In this document: piece after piece, positions 35,601-44,850 of the stretch | How the letters are laid out: each line of letters starts with the position of its first letter | Position numbering within the stretch: position 1 is the stretch's first letter | Source of the DNA: JAVSMW01 sp032027005 | Lineage (GTDB): Bacteria; Bacillota; Thermincolia; Thermincolales; UBA2595 | Length of the DNA: 64,000 nt | Reading direction: 5' to 3' | Assembly (NCBI GenBank): GCA_032027005.1 | Contig: JAVSMW010000002.1 | Coordinates: forward strand, 86,853 to 150,852 | The notes under the pieces: generated by a model | What the model was told of the DNA's origin: nothing | Seen by the model: the letters and a program-made list of their open reading frames with translations, nothing else | Database searches by the model: none | Made by a program: the position numbers and the translations under genes

Positions 35601-36872
35601 CTATTTTCCTATTTTTTCAACACCCATATATGGCTGCAGGGCTTTGGGTACCAAAACACTGCCATCTTCCTGCTGATAGTTTTCCAGAATTGCCGCAACT
35701 GTTCTGCCGACTGCCAGGCCTGAACCGTTCAGAGTATGTATATACTCCGGTTTGGCCTTAGGTTCCCGGCGAAAGCGAATGTTTGCGCGCCTCGCCTGAT
35801 AGTCCTCAAAATTACTGCATGAAGATATTTCTCTATACATACTAAAACTAGGCAGCCAAACCTCTATATCGTAGGTCTTTGCTGAACTAAAACCAAGATC
35901 TCCGGTGCAAAGGCAGACCGTCCGGTAAGGCAGCTCCAGGATCTGCAGGGCCTTTTCCGCATTTTGGGTCAGCTTTTCCAACTCGTCATAAGAGTTATCA
36001 GGAGCCACAAACTTCAGCAATTCCACTTTATTAAACTGGTGTTGGCGGATCAAACCCCTGGTATCACGGCCGGCTGCACCGGCTTCAGCCCGGAAACAGG
36101 CACTATAGGCTGTATGATATATCGGCAGTTTCTCGCCTTCCAGGATTTCTTCCCTGTATAGATTGGTTACCGGCACCTCTGCTGTGGGAATCAGGAAATA
36201 ATCCACACCTTCAATGCGAAAAGCCTCTTCTTCAAATTTGGGCAGCTGGCCTGTGCCTGTCATACTGTCCCTGTTGACCATAAAAGGTGGAAAAATCTCT
36301 GTATATCCATGCTGTCCGGTATGTAAATCAAGATAAAAATTAATGACTGATCTCTCTAAACGGGCACCTAAGCCTTTATAGAAGACAAAGCGGGCCCCGG
36401 TAACTTTGGCAGCTCTCTCAAAATCTATAATGTCAAGGCCTTCACCGATTTCCCAGTGCGCCCTCGGTTCGAAATTAAACTTCCTTGGGTCCCCCCACCG
36501 TCTGACTTCCTGATTGTCAGCCTCATTTGCCCCAACAGGTACAGATTCATGGGGAATGTTTGGAATGGTCAGCATGGTTGCAGAAAGATTCTGTTCAATT
36601 TGACGCAGCTCTTCATCCATTTCTTTTATTTTTTGGGATACCTGCCTCATTTCCAAGACCATATCCTCAGCTTCGATCCCCTGTTTTTTTAGCTTGCCAA
36701 TTTCTTCTGAAACTGTATTCCGTTTGCTTTTTAACTGCTCAGCTTCCACAAGCTTTTGCCGCCGTTGTTCCTCCAGCCGCAGGAAGTTGTCCAAGCCAAC
36801 AACAGCTCCACGCTTGCTTAAGGCCTCTTTGACCTTTTCCGGATTATTTCTGACAAATTTTATATCCAACAC
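35601..36872 (-). CDS. serS: Seryl-tRNA synthetase
   Basis: 423 aa. N-terminal coiled-coil arm, class-II motif 2 (FRAEAGAAGRDTRGLIRQHQ) and motif 3 (GSGLAVGRTVAAILE). GTG at 36872 gives the usual MLDIKFVRNNPE start, with GGGGG 10 nt before it; an extension to 36893 is less likely. A 12-bp hairpin precedes it. Its substrates, the Ser tRNAs, are encoded alongside. Confidence 0.97.
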   Translation of the reverse strand: MLDIKFVRNNPEKVKEALSKRGAVVGLDNFLRLEEQRRQKLVEAEQLKSKRNTVSEEIGKLKKQGIEAEDMVLEMRQVSQKIKEMDEELRQIEQNLSATMLTIPNIPHESVPVGANEADNQEVRRWGDPRKFNFEPRAHWEIGEGLDIIDFERAAKVTGARFVFYKGLGARLERSVINFYLDLHTGQHGYTEIFPPFMVNRDSMTGTGQLPKFEEEAFRIEGVDYFLIPTAEVPVTNLYREEILEGEKLPIYHTAYSACFRAEAGAAGRDTRGLIRQHQFNKVELLKFVAPDNSYDELEKLTQNAEKALQILELPYRTVCLCTGDLGFSSAKTYDIEVWLPSFSMYREISSCSNFEDYQARRANIRFRREPKAKPEYIHTLNGSGLAVGRTVAAILENYQQEDGSVLVPKALQPYMGVEKIGK

Positions 36873-36905
36873 ATTAATGCGCCCCCTGACCATTTAAGCG
36901 AAACG

Positions 36906-36947
36906 AACCTCTCATCCCTAACAGTAGTGCCGTCAGGGATGAGAGGT
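36906..36947 (-). promoter_or_regulatory. Hairpin in the serS leader
   Basis: CCTCTCATCCCT / AGGGATGAGAGG, 12-bp arms, 34 nt before the serS start. No poly-T follows. It could end serA transcription weakly or structure the serS leader. It lacks the T-box core sequence. Confidence 0.55.
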
Positions 36948-37037
36948 AGACCTTTGCTGCAGTCTAATCTTAGTAATGTCCGCAAACTCAATTATACTAC
37001 AACGATTATTATTTTTCAAATATTTGGGGGTTAGTGT

Positions 37038-38618
37038 TTACAGTGTGACCATCTTTACATCTTTAACACCGGATACCTTGGCGATTTCAGCAAGAGTTGC
37101 CTGTGATACAGCAGCATCAACTGCCAGCATCATGATGGCAAGCCCGCCTATTTCCTTGCGGCCTACCTGCATTCCGGCAATATTGATGTTTTCTTCGCCG
37201 ACCAGGCTGGCCACCGGACCAATTATCTTGGGCTTATCTTCATGGGGAATAACCAGAATATTTCCTTCAGGGACTACATCAATCCTGTAATCATCAATCA
37301 TAACTATTCGGGGATCGTCGTTTCCAAACAGAGTTCCGGCAGCCTGTTTCATGCTGTCAGAAGTAACTGATACTGAAATCAATTCAGTGTAATCGCTTTC
37401 TCCGGCAGATTTTGCTTCCTCAACGACAATGCCTCTCTCTTTTGCTAAAATCGGAGCATTAACAAAGTTTACAGAATCTTGAATCAGCGGTTCCAGGAAA
37501 CCTTTCAGAAAGGAAGTTGTCAGTGGTGCCACTTCTACCTTGGCTAACTGGCCGCTATATGTAATTTTGATATTTTTGATAGCTCCCGATGCCAGTTGAG
37601 TTTGCAGTTTGCCAAGCTTTTCTGCCAAGGTCAGGAAGGGTTTAATGGCCGCCAATACATCAGGCTTAATGGGAGCGAGGTTAACAGCATTTTTAGCCAT
37701 CTCCCCATTGACCAGTACGTTTACAAATTCTACGGCCACATCAAGGGCTACATTAACCTGTGCTTCTTCTGTTGAAGCGCCCAGGTGCGGAGCTACCACC
37801 ACATTGTTTAATTCAAAGAGCGGGCTCTCAGTAGTAGGTTCAGCGGCAAAAACATCAAGGGCTGCCCCGGCCAGCTTGCCGCTTTTGACTGCTTCATATA
37901 GATCCTGTTCATTAATTATTCCGCCCCGGGCCACGTTGACGATCCTGGCCCCGTCTTTCATGGTGGCAATAGTATCTTTATTGATCAGGTTAAGGGATTC
38001 TTTGGTTTTGGGGATATGCAAGGTAAGGAAATCGGCTTCCTTAATCACATCAGCCATGGGTTTAAACTCAATCCCGTTAGCAGCAGCCACATCAGGTGAA
38101 ACCATCGGGTCGAAGCCAATGGTTTTCATTTCAAAAGCCTGCGCCCTCTTGGCCACAGCGGTCCCAATCCGGCCAAGGCCGATGAGGCCTAGGGTTTTTC
38201 CTCTCAGCTCGACCCCGGTGTATTCTTTACGGTTCCACTTGCCTTCTTTGAGGTCTTTATGCGCTTGGGGCAGATACCTGGCCATACCCAGCATTAAGGT
38301 TAAGGTCTGCTCCGTAGCGGCAATTGTATTGCCATCAGGCGCATTGACCACTACAACCCCGGCATTGGTGGCAGCAGGAATATCTATATTGTCTACACCA
38401 ACTCCGGCCCGGCCAATTATCTTTAAATTTTTGCCGGCAGCAATAACAGGAGCCGTAATTTTCGTAGCACTCCGAACAATCACACCATCGTATTCTCCGA
38501 TGATGGCACATAGCTGCTCCTCTGTCATTTTATCATTATTCACAACAGCTTCAATGCCGCCCTCGGACAAAATGTTGACAGCCTTTTCGGCCACGTTATC
38601 AAGCACTAATACTTTCAT
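37038..38618 (-). CDS. serA: D-3-phosphoglycerate dehydrogenase
   Basis: 526 aa, the long three-domain form. NAD-binding LGLIGLGRIG, substrate site RAGVGVDNIDIPAATNAG, catalytic region HLGASTEEAQ, an ASB domain and a C-terminal ACT domain (IAGMQVGRKEIGGLAIMM) for serine feedback. First step of serine synthesis. 24 nt after serC. Confidence 0.97.
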   Translation of the reverse strand: MKVLVLDNVAEKAVNILSEGGIEAVVNNDKMTEEQLCAIIGEYDGVIVRSATKITAPVIAAGKNLKIIGRAGVGVDNIDIPAATNAGVVVVNAPDGNTIAATEQTLTLMLGMARYLPQAHKDLKEGKWNRKEYTGVELRGKTLGLIGLGRIGTAVAKRAQAFEMKTIGFDPMVSPDVAAANGIEFKPMADVIKEADFLTLHIPKTKESLNLINKDTIATMKDGARIVNVARGGIINEQDLYEAVKSGKLAGAALDVFAAEPTTESPLFELNNVVVAPHLGASTEEAQVNVALDVAVEFVNVLVNGEMAKNAVNLAPIKPDVLAAIKPFLTLAEKLGKLQTQLASGAIKNIKITYSGQLAKVEVAPLTTSFLKGFLEPLIQDSVNFVNAPILAKERGIVVEEAKSAGESDYTELISVSVTSDSMKQAAGTLFGNDDPRIVMIDDYRIDVVPEGNILVIPHEDKPKIIGPVASLVGEENINIAGMQVGRKEIGGLAIMMLAVDAAVSQATLAEIAKVSGVKDVKMVTL

Positions 38619-38642
38619 AAAAAATTTACCTCCTATTTAAAC

Positions 38643-39731
38643 TTAGGCATTTTTCTTTTGGAAATCTACCATAAACTGAGCCAGCTTTTCGCAACCCGCG
38701 ACCGGCATAGCGTTATAAACTGAAGCCCGGATTCCGCCGGTTTCCCGGTGACCCTTCAGACCGGCCAAACCAATTTCAGCGGCCTGAGCCACAAAAAGTT
38801 TATCCAGGTCTTCGGTGGGTAGTTTATAAGTAATATTCATCAAAGAACGGAATTCCTTTTGGGCATTTCCTTTGTAGAAACCATTGCTGTTATATATAGT
38901 ATCATAGATAATAGCGGCTTTTTTCTCGTTGATTTTTTCCACAGCATCTAAGCCGCCTAAGCCTTTAACCCATTCCAAAACAAGTTTGACCATATATATG
39001 GTAAAGGTGGAAGGAGTGTTATACAGGGAATCATTCTTGGCATAAGTATCGTATTTCAACATTACCGGCAGCTTCTGATTGGATGCTTCAATCATATCAT
39101 CCCTGATAATGATGATGGCTACACCAGACGGACCCAGGTTCTTTTGGGCACCGGCGTAAATTAAAGCAAACTTGGAAACATCAAATTTTTTGGAAAGAAT
39201 GTCACTGGACATATCTGCTATTTGGGGAAGATCACCGAAATCATAAAATTCTTTCCACTGGGTACCGTAAATCGTGTTGTTCGATGTTATGTGTAAAAAT
39301 GCCGGGTTCTCGCTTAATTTGATCTCATCCTTAGATGGAATCCGGGCATATTTATCACCTTCTGATGTCGCAGCAATATGGGCCGGCCCTACCTTGGCAC
39401 CCTCTTTATAGGCTTTGCTGGCAAAACTACCGGTAACAACATAATTGCCCACTTTGCCGTCCACAGTGTAGTTCATGGGAATCATGTCAAACTGACCGGT
39501 TGCGCCCATACCTATAAACAGCACCCGGTAATTTTCCGGAACATTCAATAATTCTTTAAGTAGTGCCTCAGCTCCAAAAATAACTTCTTCGAAATTCTTA
39601 TGGCGGTGACTTGTTTCCAGAATCGACATGCCGCTGCCTTTATAATTAATAAATTCTGCCTGCGCTTTCTCCAATACTTCCAATGGCAGCATTGCGGGTC
39701 CTGGGTTAAAATTAAATTTACGTTCACTCAT
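38643..39731 (-). CDS. serC: Phosphoserine aminotransferase
   Basis: 362 aa from ATG at 39731 (AAGGGAG before it), giving the family start MSERKFNFNPGPAMLP. PLP lysine in YAGAQKNLGPSG; TSNNTIYGTQW. Converts 3-phosphohydroxypyruvate to phosphoserine. First gene of serC-serA, under the glycine riboswitch. Confidence 0.96.
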   Translation of the reverse strand: MSERKFNFNPGPAMLPLEVLEKAQAEFINYKGSGMSILETSHRHKNFEEVIFGAEALLKELLNVPENYRVLFIGMGATGQFDMIPMNYTVDGKVGNYVVTGSFASKAYKEGAKVGPAHIAATSEGDKYARIPSKDEIKLSENPAFLHITSNNTIYGTQWKEFYDFGDLPQIADMSSDILSKKFDVSKFALIYAGAQKNLGPSGVAIIIIRDDMIEASNQKLPVMLKYDTYAKNDSLYNTPSTFTIYMVKLVLEWVKGLGGLDAVEKINEKKAAIIYDTIYNSNGFYKGNAQKEFRSLMNITYKLPTEDLDKLFVAQAAEIGLAGLKGHRETGGIRASVYNAMPVAGCEKLAQFMVDFQKKNA

Positions 39732-39819
39732 TTTGTTGTCTCCCTTCAAATTAAAAATTTTGTTTGACTTAGTATTTTCATCTAGGGGCTTTTCAATTAG
39801 ACCTGGATAAAAACCAAAC

Positions 39820-39850
39820 AAAAAAGAGGCTAACTTTACAGTCAACCTCT
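39820..39850 (-). terminator. Terminator of the glycine riboswitch
   Basis: Minus strand AGAGG..GACT / AGTT..CCTCT followed by TTTTTTG. It stands between the aptamers and serC, so it is the expression platform. Confidence 0.75.
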
Positions 39851-39901
39851 GAAGACAACGAAAGAACTGCTTCCCTTGCACAACAAGAGAAACACCCCCT
39901 T

Positions 39902-40084
39902 CCTCTGTCCTTTTGCCTGAGAGATTCTACCGTGACCGGTTTTGCTCCTTCGGCGCTTGTTCATCAAGTCTCTCCAGAGGTCTGTCCTGTTACAGTACTA
40001 TACATAATGTACACCTGAGAGTTTTGACACGGTTGGGAATACGTGCCTTGCCCCTTCGGCGGGTCAAGCCCTTCTTCTGTAACA
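39902..40084 (-). ncRNA. Tandem glycine riboswitch upstream of serC-serA
   Basis: Two aptamers on the minus strand. Downstream one (39902-39983): CTCTGGAGAGACTTG, CGCCGAAGGAGCAA, AATCTCTCAGGCAAAAGGAC. Upstream one (39985-40084): CCGCCGAAGGGGCAA, AAACTCTCAGG, GGACAG. These are the conserved pieces of the gcvT RNA class, in the usual tandem order with a short linker. A terminator follows. Gene target is serine biosynthesis, not glycine cleavage. Confidence 0.9.
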
Positions 40085-40165
40085 ATCATCCAGCGTATAT
40101 TTTTTATTGTTCAATTCCATATTATAGTCTGCAGATAATACGTTGTCAATTAGTTTGTGATGATT

Positions 40166-40747
40166 TTAACTAATTTTCCTCTTGCCAATTTCATCTAAAA
40201 ATAATTGATGTATTCTCGAATCCTGGGTCAATTCAGGATGAAAGGCGGCCGCCAGGAAATTCTTTTCCCGGGCCAGAACTATTTTATCATCTATCCGGGC
40301 CAGAACTTCCACACTTTCCCGGGCCTGTTCTATATATGGCGCTCTGATAAAAATCGCTCTGACAGGCTCGTCCTCTATACCTTTAACCTTTAGGTCAGTT
40401 TCAAAACTGTCGACCTGACGACCAAAGGCATTACGGTGAGCAACAATATTCATCAGGCCAAGGCGAGGCTGGTCACTGTTGACGATGTCTTTGGCCAACA
40501 GAATCAATCCGGCACAAGTGCCAAAAATGTGCATACCGGCTTCGGCTTTTTCCTTTATGGGAGCGAGGAGATTAAACTCCACCATCAGTTTCCCGATTGT
40601 AGTGCTTTCCCCACCAGGGATAATTAACCCGTCAAGACCATCCAAATGTTCGGGTTTTCTAACCTGAACCGCTGAACACTCTAAGTTATTAAGTGCCTTC
40701 TCATGTTCAATAAAAGCCCCCTGCAAGGCCAAAACTCCAACCCGCAT
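40166..40747 (-). CDS. pdxT: PLP synthase glutaminase subunit
   Basis: 193 aa from ATG at 40747, 4 nt after the pdxS stop. GGESTTIGKL, nucleophile Cys in FGTCAGLILLA, and His/Glu in FHPELTQD form the class-I glutaminase triad. Supplies ammonia to PdxS. Confidence 0.96.
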   Translation of the reverse strand: MRVGVLALQGAFIEHEKALNNLECSAVQVRKPEHLDGLDGLIIPGGESTTIGKLMVEFNLLAPIKEKAEAGMHIFGTCAGLILLAKDIVNSDQPRLGLMNIVAHRNAFGRQVDSFETDLKVKGIEDEPVRAIFIRAPYIEQARESVEVLARIDDKIVLAREKNFLAAAFHPELTQDSRIHQLFLDEIGKRKIS

Positions 40748-40751
40748 TTGT

Positions 40752-41636
40752 TTACCAGCCCCGTTCTTGCATCCGGTCAACATCTGCCAGGGTCGAAATA
40801 TTAATACCCACCATTGGCTCACCCAAATCTTTAGACACTTCTGCCAAAACCTGCGGATCTTTATAATGGGTCGTTGCTGCTACAATTGCTTTGGCTCTTT
40901 TGACCGGATCACCGGACTTGAAGATGCCGGAGCCTACAAAAATCCCATCACAGCCCAGCTGCATCATTAGTGCTGCATCTGCAGGGGTAGCAATACCCCC
41001 GGCCGCAAAGTTAACAACAGGTAATCTCCCCAGTTTGGCTACTTCAAGAACTAAGTCGTAAGGCGCACCCATTTCCTTGGCAGCAGTCATTATTTCTTCC
41101 TCAGGCATATTCTGAAGTTTGCGAATCTCACTCATGACCATCCGCATATGACGTACAGCTTCAATAACATCCCCAGTTCCAGGTTCGCCCTTGGTCCTAA
41201 TCATGGCAGCACCTTCGCGAATTCTTCGCAGTGCTTCACCTAGATTTCTGGCACCACATACAAAGGGCACCTTGAAATCGTTCTTATTAACATGGAAATT
41301 ATCATCAGCCGGTGTTAATACTTCACTTTCATCAATATAGTCAACACCAAGAGACTCTAGTATTTGGGCCTCCACAAAATGACCGATCCGGCATTTTGCC
41401 ATAACCGGAATTGTCACAGCATCCATAATTTTTACAATAATTGTGGGATCTGCCATTCTGGCCACCCCACCGGCAGCCCTAATATCAGCAGGTACGCGCT
41501 CTAAAGCCATAACAGCGCATGCACCGGCTTCCTCGGCAATCTTTGCCTGTTCAGGTGTAGTCACATCCATGATTACTCCACCTTTGAGCATTTCCGCCAA
41601 TCCCTTTTTTACTCTCCAAGTTCCTTGTTCCGACAT
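40752..41636 (-). CDS. pdxS: PLP synthase subunit
   Basis: 294 aa, full length. KGGVIMDVTTPEQAKIAE, MAKCRIGHFVEAQ, VNFAAGGIATPADAALMMQ are family hallmarks. With PdxT it makes pyridoxal 5'-phosphate from ribose-5-P, glyceraldehyde-3-P and glutamine. SerC downstream needs PLP. AGGAGGAGA is the ribosome site. Confidence 0.98.
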   Translation of the reverse strand: MSEQGTWRVKKGLAEMLKGGVIMDVTTPEQAKIAEEAGACAVMALERVPADIRAAGGVARMADPTIIVKIMDAVTIPVMAKCRIGHFVEAQILESLGVDYIDESEVLTPADDNFHVNKNDFKVPFVCGARNLGEALRRIREGAAMIRTKGEPGTGDVIEAVRHMRMVMSEIRKLQNMPEEEIMTAAKEMGAPYDLVLEVAKLGRLPVVNFAAGGIATPADAALMMQLGCDGIFVGSGIFKSGDPVKRAKAIVAATTHYKDPQVLAEVSKDLGEPMVGINISTLADVDRMQERGW

Positions 41637-41655
41637 CCTAACGATCTCCTCCTAT

Positions 41656-41795
41656 GTTTCACTTTATCCGATGGCTAACCGCCACTAAGACTCCCGCTTC
41701 TGTAAACGGGCGATAAGTGGCGGTAAGCCCCTGGATAAGTTCAGCTAAACTTCAGATGGAGTATAAAACTCCACCTGAAGTAAGTTTCACTTTAT
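41656..41795. repeat. 140-bp dispersed repeat, copy 1
   Basis: Holds two hairpins (CTCCCGCTTCTG..CGGGCG and CTTCAGATGGAG..CTCCACCTGAAG). It is flanked by a 12-bp direct repeat GTTTCACTTTAT at 41657-41668 and 41784-41795. Inverted copy at 49941-50073. It sits in the pdxS leader. Confidence 0.75.
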
Positions 41796-41935
41796 GTATC
41801 CCGCTGTTGAATAAGCATTGCGGCTTTTTGAATAGCTTTGTTATACTAATTCCCACTAAATCGATAGTAATAATAATACCTTAATCATTTTACTACAGTT
41901 TTAAGTCCGAGACAAGTGTTGACCAAAAAAACAAA

Positions 41936-42015
41936 ATTTATCCACGAAACACCGGATTTCGTGGATAAATTTCAACTGAGACTTCCGCTATAATAGCGGG
42001 AGTCTCAGTTGCGCT
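41936..42015 (-). terminator. Double hairpin ending the cytochrome operon
   Basis: Two tandem inverted repeats: CAACTGAGACT..AGTCTCAGTTG (41977-42015), then AAATTTATCCACGAAA / TTTCGTGGATAAATTT (41936-41974) followed by TTGTTTTTTT on the minus strand. Confidence 0.8.
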
Positions 42016-42050
42016 TAGCCATCGGGCAAATAATGGCTTTGCTTAATTTG

Positions 42051-42683
42051 TTATTGTTTAATGGCTATTTTCCCGTCTGCCTTGATGTTTTTATGGCAGG
42101 CATTACAAGCATCGGTGGCCATTTCACCATTATGGCAGCGCATACATGCCGGCATTAAAATTTGATTTCCTTTGATGATTAACTTTTCAGCCTGCTTTTC
42201 ATCAAAACTTGCAGGTATGAATTCTTTGTTTTTACTGGCAAATTCGTTATTAATGTACTGAGAAACCCGAAGGTGTGTTACACTGCTGTGGCAGTCGACA
42301 CAGTCAATTTGTTTGACTACATGCAGTTGGTGAGGGAAGACAATGTCGCCCGGGGGTGACACATTTCTGTTGGCCACTGTGTGGCAGGAGGTGCATACCG
42401 AATCGGGAATAATATCCTTTTTCTCAATAGGATTAGCAAAGGCACCTCTCATATGTTTATAAGCAAAAGTCGTCACCTTAATATCGGGATGGCATTTTAA
42501 GCAGCCAAAGTTATTATGTGAAGTAATCAGCCATGTAAAATAATTTGGTCTCATTTCATGACAATTAATGCAAAACCCTGCCTCATTTTTGGTTTGCTTA
42601 TTCCCAAAAGATTGGTAGTTAAAGAGGATTGCTGCAATAACCGCAACTATGAACATAGCCACAAGAAATTTCAATATTTTCAT
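42051..42683 (-). CDS. NapC/NirT-like membrane hexahaem cytochrome c
   Basis: 210 aa. N-terminal membrane anchor (FLVAMFIVAVIAAILF) and six CxxCH sites: CINCH, CLKCH, CTSCH, CVDCH, CMRCH, CNACH. NapC/NrfH proteins take electrons from quinol and pass them outward. Four-gene operon with the 39-aa protein, cytochrome b and the heptahaem protein. Confidence 0.88.
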   Translation of the reverse strand: MKILKFLVAMFIVAVIAAILFNYQSFGNKQTKNEAGFCINCHEMRPNYFTWLITSHNNFGCLKCHPDIKVTTFAYKHMRGAFANPIEKKDIIPDSVCTSCHTVANRNVSPPGDIVFPHQLHVVKQIDCVDCHSSVTHLRVSQYINNEFASKNKEFIPASFDEKQAEKLIIKGNQILMPACMRCHNGEMATDACNACHKNIKADGKIAIKQ

Positions 42684-42742
42684 TTATTACCGACCTCCTT
42701 TCGTTAAAAAGGCTGGAATTACCATCTTTATTTTGCGTGCCC

Positions 42743-42862
42743 TCAGTGAAGTTTGCCAAATCCCATTGGTAAAAACCAAGCTATGAAACTGATTAATACA
42801 CCGGCATAAAATATAAACTCGATAATAATCAAAGGTTTACTTTTAGAAAAACGGCCAGCCAT
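42743..42862 (-). CDS. 39-aa single-helix membrane protein in the cytochrome operon
   Basis: ATG at 42862 with AAAGGAGG before it, stop at 42743. A basic N-terminus (GRFSKSKP) then one membrane helix (IIEFIFYAGVLISFIAWFLP). Probably a small subunit of the cytochrome complex (inference from position and size). Confidence 0.7.
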   Translation of the reverse strand: MAGRFSKSKPLIIIEFIFYAGVLISFIAWFLPMGFGKLH

Positions 42863-42896
42863 CTTAATTCCTCCTTTCATATCACAGATCGTCCTT

Positions 42897-43673
42897 CTAG
42901 CCCGAACTGGGGAAGCCTTTGGTCGGGGTGACGGTAGTTCCCGTTATGGCCTCCTCCTGTTTTTCTTTGAGCATTTCCAGTTCCAATCCGTGTTCCATTT
43001 CCATTACTTCTTCCGATAGATTGCCATTCCACCAAACCCAGCTCATAGGGAAGAAATCGGGTTGGAAGTGTACATTGTAGAAGTGCCAGGTGAAAATAAA
43101 CATTACAGCAAGTACTGCTTCGTCACTATGTCCCCAGCGATAGGCATCCACAAACCACTTGGGGAAATACTGCAGGGTGAATTCCGGGAACCACATCAAA
43201 AGCCCAGACCCGCCAATTACCGCCATCCCCCAAAAGACTGCCCAGTAGTCAAACATCTCTTTCCACTGGTAACGTCCAAATTTAGGATGTTCATTACTAA
43301 AGCCAAACTGGAATCGAAAATATTGTTTCAAAGCCGTCCATGTTCCTTTGGACCAGGGGAGGATCGGCACTGTCAGATTGTGCCGGTTCTTTATAGCCCA
43401 ATAGGCCGAATAGCCTAAGTGGTAGAAGGCCACAGTAAACAGCATTAGACCGCCGAATATATGCCATTGCAAAAGGTCGTCCCCACCGCCAAAAAAGGCG
43501 GCAACTGATACTGCCCAAGCTTTATGGTGAAACTTGATGGGCAGCCCTGTGAGGGCACACAGAAGAAACATGGAGTAAATCCCGAAATGTATAATGCGGT
43601 GGTGGATGTTCCAACGCTGGTACACACCTTTGTTTTGTGGGGAATCAGCATTGATGTCAGCCAATTTACTCAC
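42897..43673 (-). CDS. Cytochrome b, formate-dehydrogenase-gamma/b561 type
   Basis: 258 aa with four main membrane helices and His residues suited to two b haems (HHRIIHFGIYS, WHIFGGLMLFTVAFYHLGY, TWHFYNVHFQPDFFPMSW). Likely the quinol-linked membrane part between the two multihaem proteins. A C-terminal cytoplasmic tail of about 40 residues. Confidence 0.87.
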   Translation of the reverse strand: MSKLADINADSPQNKGVYQRWNIHHRIIHFGIYSMFLLCALTGLPIKFHHKAWAVSVAAFFGGGDDLLQWHIFGGLMLFTVAFYHLGYSAYWAIKNRHNLTVPILPWSKGTWTALKQYFRFQFGFSNEHPKFGRYQWKEMFDYWAVFWGMAVIGGSGLLMWFPEFTLQYFPKWFVDAYRWGHSDEAVLAVMFIFTWHFYNVHFQPDFFPMSWVWWNGNLSEEVMEMEHGLELEMLKEKQEEAITGTTVTPTKGFPSSG

Positions 43674-43708
43674 CTACTTCCTTTTTTTTCTGTAAATTGC
43701 TTTTATTT

Positions 43709-44602
43709 TTAGTGTTTTTCAGGCTTATTGACATTAATCCATTTTCGACGCAGCTCAACTAACATCAGTACCAAGACAAAGGCAATAGTACCAATTGTCA
43801 GCCAGGTAAAGAAGATTAAGGTCCAAAATGAGACTGCTCCATCACCGGTTGGTGTCAGGTCGTAATGCATTTTGCCATTGGCAAAGTTCTCCAGTGGAAA
43901 GAGATGGCATTTAGCGCAGGTCTTTGGGGTGTTTTCAGGTGATACCGTTGAGGCTTTTTCTTCCGGACCCAGAATAGTGTGACTTCCGTGACAGCTAACA
44001 CAGCTGGCAGCCTCTTTTCCGCCTAAAAGCACCGACTTAGCATGGAAATCAAGCTCATATTGTGCCATTATTTTTTCATGGCATTTTGCACAGGTGTTGG
44101 GTACCTGGTTATGGTTGATGGAAGCTGCCGCAGCTTCTTTTTTATAAATGGTATGAATGCCATGACAGTCACTGCAGTAAGCATTCAACCTGCCTTCCTG
44201 CCCATTCTGTCTGCCGTGAACACTTTGATTGTAATCCGGTGTCACATCTTTGTGGCACCTGCGGCATTCGTTATTGACCTGGGCTGTCAGGGCTGCCTCT
44301 TTTAAAGCACCGGTATGCGGATAATCTTTGATATTAGTGTGGCAATAAATGCAGGGCATAGTTCCATGCATAGAAGCCATGTATTTTGCTTCATCCACAT
44401 ACAGTGAAACTGTTTTCCCGTCAAACTCAGTTTTTAACCCCTGGGCTCCGTGGCAGCGTAAACATCCTTCATTTATCCGCGCTGACTTTTGCAGGAGGTC
44501 TTCGGCAAAAGCAGCAGGTGCAAACGCAAGTATAATTAGAGCAAGCACTGTAGATATAATTAAACATACTATGATACGGTTTTTCTTTGTGCCCATGAGC
44601 AT
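43709..44602 (-). CDS. Exported heptahaem cytochrome c with C-terminal anchor
   Basis: 297 aa. Signal peptide (IIVCLIISTVLALIILAFAP...AFA), seven CxxCH sites (CLRCH, CIYCH, CRRCH, CSDCH, CAKCH, CVSCH, CAKCH) and a membrane helix near 260-285. First gene of the operon. It would face outside and accept electrons from the cytochrome b partner. Terminal acceptor not deducible. Confidence 0.9.
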   Translation of the reverse strand: MLMGTKKNRIIVCLIISTVLALIILAFAPAAFAEDLLQKSARINEGCLRCHGAQGLKTEFDGKTVSLYVDEAKYMASMHGTMPCIYCHTNIKDYPHTGALKEAALTAQVNNECRRCHKDVTPDYNQSVHGRQNGQEGRLNAYCSDCHGIHTIYKKEAAAASINHNQVPNTCAKCHEKIMAQYELDFHAKSVLLGGKEAASCVSCHGSHTILGPEEKASTVSPENTPKTCAKCHLFPLENFANGKMHYDLTPTGDGAVSFWTLIFFTWLTIGTIAFVLVLMLVELRRKWINVNKPEKH

Positions 44603-44624
44603 TTCACCCCTTTCTTGTTCTAGA

Positions 44625-44783
44625 AAGGCGCGCCCCGTTCAGTTCCCTTAGCGCGCGCCTTTCTGTACTACACACCTTAGACTTTTCCATAGCGGAGCTG
44701 TTGCCGCTTTAGCGGCTTACAGATCCGGCATGCCCCTTGCGGGTACAAATGTGGAAAAGATATAGCTTCCTGTAGTACAAAAA
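44625..44783. repeat. Nested palindromes upstream of the cytochrome operon
   Basis: First AGAAAGGCGCGC / GCGCGCCTTTCT (44625-44665) in the leader. Next to it is an imperfect 115-bp palindrome with outer arms TGTACTACA / TGTAGTACA and inner CTTTTCCAT / ATGTGGAAAAG. Could be a regulatory structure or a mobile palindrome. Confidence 0.55.
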
Positions 44784-44784
44784 A

Positions 44785-44828
44785 GCCAGCATCGGCTGCT
44801 GGCCTCTGGACTGGTATGTCTCTGGGCA
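44785..44828 (-). terminator. Repeated hairpin T1 after the small membrane gene
   Basis: Minus strand GCCCAGAGACAT...AGTCCAGAG then GCCAGC..GCTGGC and TTTTTT. Same pattern as T2 and T3. Confidence 0.7.
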
Positions 44829-44850
44829 TAGACCGGTTCTTTTAGGTTAT

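Noticed and set aside
36906..36947. T-box riboswitch upstream of serS
   Set aside because: Only a plain hairpin is present; the T-box core (AGGGTGGNACCGCG) and a specifier loop are absent.
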